A DNA stretch of 64,000 bases from Trypanosoma brucei gambiense DAL972 (lineage: Eukaryota > Euglenozoa > Kinetoplastea > Trypanosomatida > Trypanosomatidae): assembly GCF_000210295.1 (NCBI RefSeq), contig NC_026739.1, positions 344,262-408,261 on the forward strand, in the 5' to 3' direction. The position numbers and the translations under genes are program-made. The notes below the pieces were generated by a model. It was not told where the DNA came from, ran no database searches, and saw only the letters and a program-made list of their open reading frames with translations. Of this stretch, positions 41,373-51,984 are shown one piece after another (positions within the stretch are counted from its first letter, which is position 1; each line of letters begins with the position of its first letter).

Positions 41373-42953
41373 CTAGTAACGGTCCCGCCTCTTCCTCACC
41401 CTAAGCCTTTTCATGTAGTCGAAAGACCCCAAACATACAAACAGTAAAATGATGAAAACATTACTAAAAAGTAACACTGAATAGCCCTTCCCCTTTCCCC
41501 CAGCGTGATCTGATCGGACCTCCTTCGAGTTGCCGCGCGCACCTCCGTCCCCTTTTCCCTTACCGCTGCTCTTCACATTCCGCCCAACATTTGCATCCTT
41601 CGACGCAGGGTCGACATCATTCAAATCATTGTTGCTTTCCGTGAGCCCCACTGCTTTGGGATCCCATAGGTACCTTTGCTTCAGAAAATCCGTCACATGT
41701 GCCTCAATAAAATTTCCGGCACCATCATAGCACTCGGTGCACGCCTCCAGTGTGGGAAACTGTCGCTTCGGTACTAGCGGGTCCGCACCATCCTTTACGT
41801 TGGCCAGTCGCGCATTCACATTATTGTGCGCACGCCACAGTTGCAGTACAGGGTCTTCGTTGGGGCTGAAGTTAAACTGGATGAAGTGGTCCCGACACTC
41901 CTTGCACGAGAAGAAATAACGTATATAATTCTGTATCACCTCAAGGACATTCCTATCCGCCGGTGTGTTTACTGTTAGTGCGTGCAAAAGGAGCCACATT
42001 CCACATGGGAAACCGCGGTACTGCGGAGATGAACCCCGGCATGTCCGCCACCGGACGTTACGTGGCGAGCCATCAAACGGAATACCGGACTTCACCACAG
42101 CATCTTGCCATGATGTGACTGTGAATGGTCTTTCCGCGGTAATAGATTCAAGGGCGCTAACAACACCGTCAGCCCCTATAGAAGGAAGCGAGTCTTTCAC
42201 AAGCAACACAAAATCTTCAAGTGCAGTTAGCCGCTCGCGTGGTTCCGTACCTACCAGAGAAACATCATAGTGCATTGCGGAGAAGAAAGCGCCGGCAATA
42301 TCTGTGGCATATAGTTCTGTTGTCTCAACAAACCTCCCTGATTCATCCGTAGAAGAAACAGAACGCTTCACCAACTCCTCTTTGGATGTATAAAGTTTGA
42401 AATGCATGTCTATGCATCGCTCCTTTAAGGAATCATCTACCACCATGTGTTTGTTAACTAGTCGTCGCACTTCCGACTCCAGTTTATCAACTTCCAAGTG
42501 ACTGTTTTCAAATGCAACATGCTCTAATGAGGAGGCGCCGCACTCCTCGTTGCTCCTGCATGAGTCACGTGGGTAAAAGAAAAATAATCGTGGAACAAAG
42601 TTGATGTCATACTTACGGCACAGATCCACTTCACTAGCGCAATTCACAGCAGCTGCTGTGGCGATCTGAAGTGCATCCTTTCCATGCTCCACCTTCAACC
42701 CTCCAGCAAATTTGGAGAAAGTTGAAGCGTACCGTCGGCAAGCGCCGCAGCCATCGTTGTAAAAAAGAACAATCCAAGGACAGAGAGGCGCAACACGATG
42801 AACACGAGAAAAATCATCACCCGATAGATCCACTACCGACGAATCTAAATGAAATAGACCCGGACGAGGAGTGCCCGTGGCTACTTGGGCAACTGATTTA
42901 GAAAGACAACAGCATAACAAACCTGCAAAGACTACAAATGATCGAGAGAACAT
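41373..42953 (-). CDS. QSOX: quiescin sulfhydryl oxidase (QSOX)
   Basis: A 526-aa oxidase from the ATG at 42951-42953 (the frame also opens 4 codons earlier at TTG). A signal peptide occupies about residues 1-22. A single thioredoxin domain has the redox motif CGAC at 69-72 in WIVLFYNDGCGACRRYA. A helical spacer leads to an Erv/ALR FAD domain with GSSPQYRGFPCGMWLLLHALTV, the CKEC active site at 350-353 and FNFSPNEDPVLQLWRAHNNVNARL. A C-terminal membrane helix (about 492-514) is followed by a basic tail. QSOX makes disulfides in secretory proteins and passes electrons to oxygen. The single Trx domain is the protist form; animals have two. Confidence 0.95.
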   Translation of the reverse strand: MFSRSFVVFAGLLCCCLSKSVAQVATGTPRPGLFHLDSSVVDLSGDDFSRVHRVAPLCPWIVLFYNDGCGACRRYASTFSKFAGGLKVEHGKDALQIATAAAVNCASEVDLCRKYDINFVPRLFFFYPRDSCRSNEECGASSLEHVAFENSHLEVDKLESEVRRLVNKHMVVDDSLKERCIDMHFKLYTSKEELVKRSVSSTDESGRFVETTELYATDIAGAFFSAMHYDVSLVGTEPRERLTALEDFVLLVKDSLPSIGADGVVSALESITAERPFTVTSWQDAVVKSGIPFDGSPRNVRWRTCRGSSPQYRGFPCGMWLLLHALTVNTPADRNVLEVIQNYIRYFFSCKECRDHFIQFNFSPNEDPVLQLWRAHNNVNARLANVKDGADPLVPKRQFPTLEACTECYDGAGNFIEAHVTDFLKQRYLWDPKAVGLTESNNDLNDVDPASKDANVGRNVKSSGKGKGDGGARGNSKEVRSDHAGGKGKGYSVLLFSNVFIILLFVCLGSFDYMKRLRVRKRRDRY

Positions 42954-42998
42954 TCTCCACAACAAGATAAAAACAAAGGGAAGAACAAAATGCTTCTA

Positions 42999-43080
42999 CT
43001 ACAAGGAAAAAATATTAAAAAAAAGTAAGAAAACATTATTCAAAATTGTAAAAAATATAAATATTAAGAGAAAAAAAAAT
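42999..43080 (-). promoter_or_regulatory. predicted trans-splice acceptor for QSOX
   Basis: Minus strand T-rich tract (43001-43080) ending CCTTGTAG, with AG at 42999-43000. The 5' UTR would be about 45 nt. The tract abuts the first 1.1-kb repeat. Confidence 0.55.
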
Positions 43081-43100
43081 TAAAAAAAAGCTTTTCACCA

Positions 43101-43244
43101 TCATCATGCTCATTATATAATGCAAAGAGAGGGGGAAGATATCAGTCCCGTGCTTATGATAGGTAGCTTAGTGCACGGATGCCTAATTCATTTGAAAATC
43201 ATACAAATGCCTCGATTGTTAGCATCATCTGCATATACACTCAA

Positions 43245-43279
<35 letters not shown>

Positions 43280-43821
43280 ATCAGAATGTTATGGATGTAA
43301 AGTTGCATCTAACCTCAATGGGTATCCTGTGGAGCGGCATCGATAAGTACAGTCGCCAAGGGACCTTTAATAATGAGGTGTAAATGTATTCACTCCACTC
43401 TCCCACAGGCAAGTCCGTCACATGGACAATCAGCGTGTCCCGCAACGGTGCAACCCGCGGTACACAGTAAACAATAACAAACGTCGACGCGTACACCTCA
43501 GCGTTTCCTCTCATCAACAACATGGTCAGGTGTATAATTAAATAACAACATCATTGGCGCCGCAATTCAGTTTCAATAAGTGTCGATAAAGTTGCAACCG
43601 CAAATTCATCACGATCACGCACAGTGTAAATGTTCATATGAAGGAAGACTAGATAGGAAAAGGGAATTGAGATATATCACACACACGAAGATGGAGCCCA
43701 CAATAACTATATGAGCTCTCGCGGGTCCGATTGAGGCCGTCACAGCACCAAAGAGTTACCGCCGCCGCCTCACCCACGGGGCTCGCTCAGATAAGATAAC
43801 ACACACACACACGCACACACG

Positions 43822-43854
<33 letters not shown>

Positions 43855-44203
43855 GTAAGTGGGTATGCAGGAGATAACAGCAGAAACAGATATGGTGGTG
43901 GGTTTTCTCAACTCTCGGGCAGCACAGGTGCAGACGCAGTGATTGACGTAAGCAAAACGCCTGTGTTTTCGCTGGCCTTCAGCGTACTATGGCAGAAAAA
44001 AAAAGCAATCGTCATTCGCCTCCGAGATAGTGTAGCATAAACATGACACGGGTAAAGTGACTATTGGAGAAACAAAAGAAAAGTAAGTGAATAAAAGCGA
44101 GGGAGGGGGGAATATAGTGGAGTCAGTGAATCCTTGTATGAAGGCATCGTCGCAGTTCTTCTGTCATTGCATTTTTCAGATACCACAGGAATTGCACGTA
44201 TGA
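43101..44203. repeat. 1.1-kb tandem repeat, copy 1 (complete, divergent)
   Basis: This 1103-bp unit begins tcatcatgctcattatataa and ends just before the same words at 44204. It has two microsatellites: (CA)n at about 43247-43279, and CA/GC followed by TA at about 43800-43855. It differs from the other copies at several single bases, for example gggggaag versus gggggacg near 43133, and gtaagtgg versus gtaactgg near 43855. An 80-codon frame on the minus strand (43281-43523) recurs unchanged in 45880-46122, but nothing suggests it is translated. Confidence 0.92.
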
Positions 44204-44347
44204 TCATCATGCTCATTATATAATGCAAAGAGAGGGGGACGATATCAGTCCCGTGCTTATGATAGGTAGCTTAGTGCACGGATGCCTAATTCATTTGAAA
44301 ATCATACAAATGCCTCGATTGTTAGCATCATCTGCACATACACTCAA

Positions 44348-44380
<33 letters not shown>

Positions 44381-44596
44381 ATCAGAATGTTATGGATGTA
44401 AAGTTGCATCTAACCTCAATGGGTATCCTGTGGAGCGGCATCGATAAGTACAGTCGCCAAGGGACCTTTAATAATGAGGTGTAAATGTATTCACTCCACT
44501 CTCCCACAGGCAAGTCCGTCACATGGACAATCAGCGTGTCCCGCAACGGTGCAACCCGCGGTACACAGTAAACAATAACAAACGTCGACGCGTACA
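44204..44596. repeat. 1.1-kb repeat, truncated copy running into right-hand flank
   Basis: The first 393 bp of the unit, then at 44597 the sequence switches to a flank identical to that at 47195 onwards. The CA tract has the same length as in 46802-47194, so both look like the same genomic copy read twice. Confidence 0.85.
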
Positions 44597-44929
44597 TTCC
44601 TTTTTTGTGTGTGTGTTCTACACTTTTTTTTTAAGACATGTCATTAACACTTTTTTTCTTGTTGTAAATTTCAGTAATTATGTACTTTTTTTGCTTATTC
44701 TGTTGTGTTTCCGCATGGTGTGTTTTTGGGTTTGTTAACTTAGTTGTTGTAAAGGCATTCCTTGTTTTGTGCTCCTTTATTTATTACTTCATTTGTTTAT
44801 TTTAAAATGCTTGTTCAAGTGGTGGAGAAAAGNGTTTGTTATGCGCTCTTCAGTCTTTGGGTCGGTGGGTGCTTGTTATTTCTTCCAATGTTGTCTTTTA
44901 ATATCTCCGAGTATTATGTAACGATAAAG
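44597..44929. other. duplicate of the ribosome-recycling-factor 3' flank (probable contig-end overlap)
   Basis: Matches 47195-47527 base for base apart from an N at 44833 and a missing base near 44917. Such errors are typical of a low-quality read end, so this segment is probably an assembly duplicate. Confidence 0.8.
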
Positions 44930-45030
44930 NNNNNNNNNNNNNNNNNNNNNNNNNNNNNNNNNNNNNNNNNNNNNNNNNNNNNNNNNNNNNNNNNNNNNNN
45001 NNNNNNNNNNNNNNNNNNNNNNNNNNNNNN
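44930..45030. other. assembly gap (about 100 Ns)
   Basis: A run of Ns of conventional size. The true distance is unknown and may be negative because the contig ends overlap. Confidence 0.98.
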
Positions 45031-45702
45031 AGGTGTATAATTAAATAACAACATCATTGGCGCCGCAATTCAGTTTCAATAAGTGTCGATAAAGTTGCAA
45101 CCGCAAATTCATCACGATCACGCACAGTGTAAATGTTCATATGAAGGAAGACTAGATAGGAAAAGGGAATTGAGATATATCACACACACGAAGATGGAGC
45201 CCACAATAACTATATGAGCTCTCGCGGGTCCGATTGAGGCCGTCACAGCACCAAAGAGTTACCGCCGCCGCCTCACCCACGGGGCTCGCTCAGATAAGAT
45301 AACACACACACACGCACACACACGCACACACACACATATATATATATATATATGTAACTGGGTATGCAGGTGATAACAGCAGAAACAGATATGGTGGTGG
45401 GTTTTCTCAACTCTCGGGCAGCACAGGTGCAGACGCAGTGATTGACGTAAGCAAAACGCCTGTGTTTTCGCTGGCCTTCAGCGTACTATGGCAGAAAAAA
45501 AAAGCAATCGTCATTCGCCTCCAAGATAGTGTAGCATAAACATGACACGGGTAAAGTGACTATTGGAGAAACAAAAGAAAAGTAAGTGAATAAAAGCGAG
45601 GGAGGGGGGAATATAGTGGAGTCAGTGAATCCTTGTATGAAGGCATCGTCGCAGTTCTTCTGTCATTGCATTTTTCAGATACCACAGGAATTGCACGTAT
45701 GA
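45031..45702. repeat. 1.1-kb repeat, 3' part of a copy
   Basis: The last 672 bp of the unit, starting at the gap. Its single-base variants (gtaactgg, ctccaagatag) match copy 45703-46801 and not copy 1, but its CA/TA tract differs in length, so it is a separate copy. Confidence 0.88.
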
Positions 45703-46028
45703 TCATCATGCTCATTATATAATGCAAAGAGAGGGGGACGATATCAGTCCCGTGCTTATGATAGGTAGCTTAGTGCACGGATGCCTAATTCATTTGAAAA
45801 TCATACAAATGCCTCGATTGTTAGCATCATCTGCACATACACTCAAATACACACACACACACACACACACACACACCCATCAGAATGTTATGGATGTAAA
45901 GTTGCATCTAACCTCAATGGGTATCCTGTGGAGCGGCATCGATAAGTACAGTCGCCAAGGGACCTTTAATAATGAGGTGTAAATGTATTCACTCCACTCT
46001 CCCACAGGCAAGTCCGTCACATGGACAA

Positions 46029-46116
46029 TCAGCGTGTCCCGCAACGGTGCAACCCGCGGTACACAGTAAACAATAACAAACGTCGACGCGTACACCTCAG
46101 CGTTTCCTCTCATCAA
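46029..46116 (-). ncRNA. candidate C/D-box-like small RNA, weaker
   Basis: Minus strand: C-like TTGATGA (46110-46116) and D box CTGA (46029-46032), 88 nt apart. A CTGA also lies only 9 nt after the C box, and the interior folds into the 46034-46064 hairpin, which is unlike a normal guide. Confidence 0.18.
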
Positions 46117-46124
46117 CAACATGG

Positions 46125-46211
46125 TCAGGTGTATAATTAAATAACAACATCATTGGCGCCGCAATTCAGTTTCAATAAGTGTCGATAAAGTTGCAACCGC
46201 AAATTCATCAC
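46125..46211 (-). ncRNA. candidate C/D-box-like small RNA (copy at 43526-43612)
   Basis: Minus strand: C box GTGATGA (46205-46211), internal D' CTGA (46166-46169), C'-like AATGATG (about 46148-46154) and D box CTGA (46125-46128). The order C-D'-C'-D over 87 nt is that of a double-guide C/D snoRNA. No rRNA match was made, and no good terminal stem is visible. Confidence 0.3.
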
Positions 46212-46419
46212 GATCACGCACAGTGTAAATGTTCATATGAAGGAAGACTAGATAGGAAAAGGGAATTGAGATATATCACACACACGAAGATGGAGCCCAC
46301 AATAACTATATGAGCTCTCGCGGGTCCGATTGAGGCCGTCACAGCACCAAAGAGTTACCGCCGCCGCCTCACCCACGGGGCTCGCTCAGATAAGATAACA
46401 CACACACACCGCACACACG

Positions 46420-46452
<33 letters not shown>

Positions 46453-46720
46453 GTAACTGGGTATGCAGGTGATAACAGCAGAAACAGATATGGTGGTGGG
46501 TTTTCTCAACTCTCGGGCAGCACAGGTGCAGACGCAGTGATTGACGTAAGCAAAACGCCTGTGTTTTCGCTGGCCTTCAGCGTACTATGGCAGAAAAAAA
46601 AAGCAATCGTCATTCGCCTCCAAGATAGTGTAGCATAAACATGACACGGGTAAAGTGACTATTGGAGAAACAAAAGAAAAGTAAGTGAATAAAAGCGAGG
46701 GAGGGGGGAATATAGTGGAG

Positions 46721-46808
46721 TCAGTGAATCCTTGTATGAAGGCATCGTCGCAGTTCTTCTGTCATTGCATTTTTCAGATACCACAGGAATTGCACGTATG
46801 ATCATCAT
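46721..46808 (-). ncRNA. candidate C/D-box-like small RNA (copies at 44123-44210 and 45622-45709)
   Basis: On the minus strand a perfect C box ATGATGA (46802-46808) and a D box CTGA (46721-46724) frame 88 nt, with an internal CTGA as a possible D'. A short GAG/CUC stem can close the ends. All three copies are 88 nt. T. brucei snoRNA genes are known to occur in repeated clusters. I could not match the guide segments to rRNA from memory, so this is a candidate only. Confidence 0.3.
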
Positions 46809-46945
46809 GCTCATTATATAATGCAAAGAGAGGGGGACGATATCAGTCCCGTGCTTATGATAGGTAGCTTAGTGCACGGATGCCTAATTCATTTGAAAAT
46901 CATACAAATGCCTCGATTGTTAGCATCATCTGCACATACACTCAA

Positions 46946-46978
<33 letters not shown>

Positions 46979-47194
46979 ATCAGAATGTTATGGATGTAAA
47001 GTTGCATCTAACCTCAATGGGTATCCTGTGGAGCGGCATCGATAAGTACAGTCGCCAAGGGACCTTTAATAATGAGGTGTAAATGTATTCACTCCACTCT
47101 CCCACAGGCAAGTCCGTCACATGGACAATCAGCGTGTCCCGCAACGGTGCAACCCGCGGTACACAGTAAACAATAACAAACGTCGACGCGTACA
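46802..47194. repeat. 1.1-kb repeat, terminal truncated copy
   Basis: The first 393 bp of the unit, ending at the word gcgtaca, after which unique sequence leads to the ribosome recycling factor gene. Confidence 0.9.
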
Positions 47195-47615
47195 TTCCTT
47201 TTTTGTGTGTGTGTTCTACACTTTTTTTTTAAGACATGTCATTAACACTTTTTTTCTTGTTGTAAATTTCAGTAATTATGTACTTTTTTTGCTTATTCTG
47301 TTGTGTTTCCGCATGGTGTGTTTTTGGGTTTGTTAACTTAGTTGTTGTAAAGGCATTCCTTGTTTTGTGCTCCTTTATTTATTACTTCATTTGTTTATTT
47401 TAAAATGCTTGTTCAAGTGGTGGAGAAAAGGTTTGTTATGCGCTCTTCAGTCTTTGGGTCGGTGGGTGCTTGTTATTTCTTCCAATGTTGTCTTTTAATA
47501 TCTCCGAGTATTATTGTAACGATAAAGCACCCATTTTTCACCAACGCGTTGATTCATGCGCTGTCGCGGTTTTGTAAAATTAGTCAGTGATGGACGATGC
47601 TTGGCTGAATTGTTC

Positions 47616-48440
47616 CTATGCTACAACGTCTGATTCGTCGGCACCCATAGATGTTACATCGGAGGAAAGTTGCTCTAATTCTGTCACCTTGTCCTCGACG
47701 AAACTATGAACACATTCATCCAACTGCTGGTGGAGTTCGCGTGATGCGGTCTCATCGATTCCTGATTCCTGAAGAGCTCTCGACGCTTGTGTGCGGACCT
47801 GCTTTACTTTGTTTTTGAAAGACGACACGACAAGTTGTATTTCTTCCACCGCTTTCTGTCGACGTGCTGTCGTTATAGGTGGCATTGTGATTTTTATCTT
47901 CTGTTGCTCCTTGGAGACCTGCAGGGTCCCGTCAAACCGTGTAACTCTCTGTAAAATAGGCGAGGCAAAGCTTACATTTTGTGGCACTACTTCCATTGTA
48001 GCGGCGCCCGTCTTCAAAACCTGGGCCACTTTAGTGAGAAGCACTTTGCGCCCCCCGCCCACATCCACGTCCAACTGTTCCAAACATTTCGCCATATTCA
48101 ACACCTTCATGGCGCTCACGTTCGCCCGCTCAAAGTGGTGTTGAAAAACTTGCTCCAATTCCTCCGGCACGTCTTCGCTGACGACTGTCTCAGCTTCTTG
48201 CAGTAAGTTCTCCTTTTGCGCCTTTTGCTCTCTTGACTTTCCCGACCGTCGCTCCGATCGTTCCTCGAACGTAAGCCGTCGAGATTCTCCACGGTCACCG
48301 CGCCGCACATCCTTCAAGCGTTGAATTGTGGAATTGAAGGGAAACGATCCAACGAGTCGCAAGGCGGTGAGTTGCTGGTGGTGCCGTGCAATATTCCACC
48401 ACCGTATCGAGCCGGCTGCGGCTAGCAGCATCCGACGCAT
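47616..48440 (-). CDS. mitochondrial ribosome recycling factor
   Basis: A 274-aa protein from the ATG at 48438-48440; a longer frame from 48644 reads through the splice region and is rejected. The start MRRMLLAAAGSIRWW is a mitochondrial presequence. The RRF core lies at about 100-260: a helix ELEQVFQHHFERANVS, the strand region VAQVLKTGAATMEVVPQNVSF, VSKEQQKIKITMPPITTARRQK and the long C-terminal helices. RRF splits post-termination ribosomes with EF-G, here in the mitochondrion. A linker rich in Arg and Glu (about 45-100) is an extension over bacterial RRF. Confidence 0.85.
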   Translation of the reverse strand: MRRMLLAAAGSIRWWNIARHHQQLTALRLVGSFPFNSTIQRLKDVRRGDRGESRRLTFEERSERRSGKSREQKAQKENLLQEAETVVSEDVPEELEQVFQHHFERANVSAMKVLNMAKCLEQLDVDVGGGRKVLLTKVAQVLKTGAATMEVVPQNVSFASPILQRVTRFDGTLQVSKEQQKIKITMPPITTARRQKAVEEIQLVVSSFKNKVKQVRTQASRALQESGIDETASRELHQQLDECVHSFVEDKVTELEQLSSDVTSMGADESDVVA

Positions 48441-49808
48441 GCTTACTGCGCTGGAGTCACCACACAAGGACGGTACATTAGAAAGGCAAAGGGGGAATAA
48501 ATTGGAAGACTTGTGTGAAAAGTGCAGTAAATACGTTCCTGCTCCTATCCATATAAACCACACGATACACAATGAAGGAGAAGTGTCTGTCGTGTGATCT
48601 ATATGGTGCTGGCTTCCTCGAAGCCCATACACACAACTAAACATTTACGCCATTCTTAATGTTACCTCTTTCGCATCGCAAAGTGTTAGTCGCGCACTGG
48701 GTGTGTTGTGGTCCACTGTGTTTTTTTTCTCTCTCTACAACCCGCCGGAAAAACTGTGGCTCTGCTTGCGATTATATCTCGCTCGCGCTTCCACAAGCAT
48801 AGCCCAAGTATGTACCTTACTTGGCCCACGCACGTACATACAAATAAATTAATATATAAATATATATAGGTGTGTGTGTGTGTGTGGGAGACGTTCCTCT
48901 TTGATTTGTTTTTTTTTTCTTGTTCCATAGCTCTCTCATCTCCACATATTTTCACCCTCCCCTCCGCTGCCCTGTCACGTTCCTCCCACGAGAACCAAAA
49001 GGGACGTAAATGCTAACATCTCTACAGTTGTGCAAACGACCCTTGTTATTTCCGAGTGGAGTGATGTGTGCGGCAGTGGCAGAATGCGAAAGGAGAGTAA
49101 AGGAAAATGAGTATCAGTCAAGTACGATAATTACGCCTTTGTCTCGGGTTCATTTTTTTAAAAAAAAAGTTAAATTTCTTTCTTTTTTCCCCTGGTGAAG
49201 ACTCTTTTTCATTCCTTCTACCCATCCCATTGATCCTGGCGTTTATACTTGTTGACGACCTGCTTCATGATTTCCCATATTAGTAATTTTAATTCACGTT
49301 CCTTTTGTTGTTACGATTGTGCTTTTCCTCCCCTTTTCTGTCCACTTTCCCTTCCCTTCCCATAAGCCTCACATGCAAAGTCTCACAACGTTAACTTTCC
49401 CGTACTGCCTCAGTTTCTGCGCGCGAGTTGAAAAGTGGATGTAAAGAATGAGAAACGGGTGAAAAACAGAGGGAGAAAACTAATGCACGTTTCTCCAACG
49501 CTTCTCCTTTACCCCTCTCAACACACGGTTACACCACAAATTCTCGCAAAGCGTCAAAAAGATGAAAAAGACGCAACTTCACAAACGCACCAATTACGCC
49601 CTCGTCAGACGTCGTGACACAGTGAAAGACACACTGCCGCTGGGGTCCTATCTACTCCCTCGAGACGCTTTACGACATGCACGGGCGCGGTTATGTTGTA
49701 TGAACGAAACACCTGAGAAGACGGGAAGCATAAAAACCACTAACCAAAATAAATGAGTGATGGTGTTGGCCGCCTCCTCCACAAGTAACAAAACGCACGC
49801 CCTCACGC
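48441..49808. other. 1.4-kb spacer
   Basis: No gene supported. Plus-strand purines at about 48478-48520 are a likely splice tract for the recycling factor. TA and GT repeats lie at about 48850-48885. Confidence 0.55.
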
Positions 49809-51092
49809 TCACCAAAGCCGACGATTGCCTCTATTTTTCTTCTCCTTCACAGCCAAGGCCGCCGCATTCGTGGCGGCCCTCTCCTGTGCGACGGAATGTG
49901 GAATGTAAGGAACCTGAAATGCATCCCCTAGAAACTTGTGCAGCAGCTCACTGATGTCGCTCATCAGCTCTGAAGTCTGCTCTGTGACCCATACTTCCAA
50001 CATGAAAGCAGCCGCTCGCACCTTCAGGGCAATACCGTTGACACTGTTGCGCACAGACCTTGACCAGGACTCCCCAACAGTGCGGCAAAGAAGATGCAAC
50101 CAAGCATCGTCAACCACTTGAGGCCTTACCTTCGCCCTCACAATACCGCCATCACGATTCCTCAGATCCTCCCACTTTGGATTGATACCATCGCGGAAGA
50201 GGTACAACGTCCCAGCGCACATACGTGTTGGCTCCGGAATATTGTTGAAGACTTTCCAGAAGGAAGAAATGCAGTCCATACGGAAAACGAGCGTGGGGTC
50301 ATAAGTACTTTCCCTCGTGCTGTCGGGCCCGCCAACTGGAAGGTAGAAGAGACACCAGGGGTCGCCAAATCTCATATCACCAGAGTCGGGAGTGAGGGTA
50401 AAAGGCGAGGGTTTCGTCATGTTGGAGCGGTTCAGCGTGCGGCGCGGCAAAAAAGCCGGCGCCGAGGCTTTCAATGAGCTGCACCTGCTAATTTCTAATA
50501 CCTCCTCATCCGTTTTGTCGACACTGATCTCCGCCACAATAGGCGTTGACCCGGCCTTGGGAACTGGCGATGTTGCCGACCGCACGCCATTACTTTTCGT
50601 ACATGTAGTAACCCAACTGGAGGTAGAGGGAGAACCGCTTTGCTGTTTCCGCTGCAACTCCTTCTCTACCGCAAGGTCTGCAGTTGATGTTGGCAGTGGC
50701 ATAAGTGAGCCGGCCGCTGCACCCCGTGGTACGTAACTTACTGCATTAGGGCTCATGTGAAATGCCGCCGAAGGCGCATGCACGGGACTCATTCGAGTGG
50801 GTATTACATGAGTTGAAACGGGGCTACGTGTAGGCGGGGGCACCACTGTTTGCTGTTGCTGCCCTTGTGGGGGACACGACGGAGATTGAGGAGTTGTCGC
50901 CTGTGCAGAAAACCCACTATGTGTTGTGATGGTGTTAGTGGATGTCATGGAAGTTGTGAACCCAGTCTTGGGGGTAGGCAACGTAGCGCGAGCCGTTAAA
51001 GTAGTCGGTGTGGGTGCAGTTACGGCTACCGCCGACGATCTTTTCTGCCATGACGGAGTGTACTCCACCGCATCAGCACGTAAATTTTGCAT
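49809..51092 (-). CDS. EIF4E4: translation initiation factor EIF4E4 (cap-binding)
   Basis: A 427-aa eIF4E with a long N-terminal extension, from the ATG at 51090-51092 (a GTG lies two codons upstream). The core (about 240-427) has DPWCLFYLPVG, SSFWKVFNNIPEP (W279, the eIF4G-side Trp) and NPKWEDLRNRDGG (W307, E308, cap-binding), and LEVWVTEQ. The other cap-stacking Trp seems replaced, probably by Tyr264. The extension has three PAM2-like motifs: LRADAVEYTP at 4-13, MSPNAVSYVP at 113-122 and LKASAPAFLP at 207-216, fitting its known direct binding to PABP1, and many SP/TP sites for proline-directed kinases. EIF4E4 works with EIF4G3 in general translation. Confidence 0.92.
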   Translation of the reverse strand: MQNLRADAVEYTPSWQKRSSAVAVTAPTPTTLTARATLPTPKTGFTTSMTSTNTITTHSGFSAQATTPQSPSCPPQGQQQQTVVPPPTRSPVSTHVIPTRMSPVHAPSAAFHMSPNAVSYVPRGAAAGSLMPLPTSTADLAVEKELQRKQQSGSPSTSSWVTTCTKSNGVRSATSPVPKAGSTPIVAEISVDKTDEEVLEISRCSSLKASAPAFLPRRTLNRSNMTKPSPFTLTPDSGDMRFGDPWCLFYLPVGGPDSTRESTYDPTLVFRMDCISSFWKVFNNIPEPTRMCAGTLYLFRDGINPKWEDLRNRDGGIVRAKVRPQVVDDAWLHLLCRTVGESWSRSVRNSVNGIALKVRAAAFMLEVWVTEQTSELMSDISELLHKFLGDAFQVPYIPHSVAQERAATNAAALAVKEKKNRGNRRLW

Positions 51093-51984
51093 CAACACTG
51101 CCGATCAGATGAAGGTCACTACCAGCCTCCTCACCGGTACTAGTATACGACGGCTTAGTTCGTTCCTACGTAAACAAACGTACGGCACGCCACAACTATA
51201 TATATATATATATATATATTTCAATTGTTTTGTTTACAACTCCACACAGTATATCCGTCGCGCTCACCTTTTACTTACCTGGCGTACACGCCACTTTGTT
51301 TAACCTTTTTTATTTATTCTCGTTTACCTCTTCTAAGAGACACACACAATACCTCCCGTATACTGGAGTTGCTGATGTGACCCTTAAAACAGTTCGTGAT
51401 ACAATTACCACAGTTAATATTATTTACTTCGTATTCTTATTATTGCTTTCGTTTCCTCCGCTTATACACACGAGTGCCCCTTGGTAGTTTCGTTTCGTTC
51501 ACGTGGGCTACTTGAAATTCTTCAAACGAAACAAAAAGAAAGAGGAGGATAATACCAGTATAATCTGCCTAACCACCCCTTTACTTGGTCAGTTTAATGC
51601 TATTACACAGCCTCCCACGCTGACCCTTCACGGTAATGAGATAAAAATGTAATAAGAGAAAGAGAAAGTGGGGCAAAGAAAAAAAATAGTTCAACGCTGC
51701 AGCAGTTCCACAGGGCGGTCCGGAGAAAATGAGCGATCGCACCATCGATAACAGGGGGAAAATAGTTCATATATATATAGACACGGGGATAGGATGAAGG
51801 TGTTCATCACTACCATCGCTCTCCTCTTTTCAAAGACCTAATCGGTAATTATTAATTAATGCTTTCCCATCTGTTATGGACAAACAATCGTACCATCCTT
51901 CAAAATAACAACACCAGAGAGAAGGAAAAAAACAAGGCACAAACACGAAACTCGGATAATTTCTTTCCTCTGCCCTTCACTTCA
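51093..51984. other. spacer
   Basis: No gene seen. TA repeat at 51198-51220; plus-strand purines at about 51525-51555 and 51645-51690 are candidate splice tracts for EIF4E4. Confidence 0.55.

Larger units (their letters stand above)
45703..46801. repeat. 1.1-kb tandem repeat, complete copy
   Basis: A 1099-bp unit nearly identical to the others. Microsatellites lie at about 45849-45876 and 46397-46452. A perfect-armed hairpin (GTGT-CCGC type stem around a 13-nt loop) can form at 46034-46064. Confidence 0.92.

Noticed and set aside
43281..43523. 80-codon minus frame repeated in the 1.1-kb units
   Set aside because: Its conservation is no greater than that of the whole repeat, truncated copies lack the ATG, and no domain is seen.
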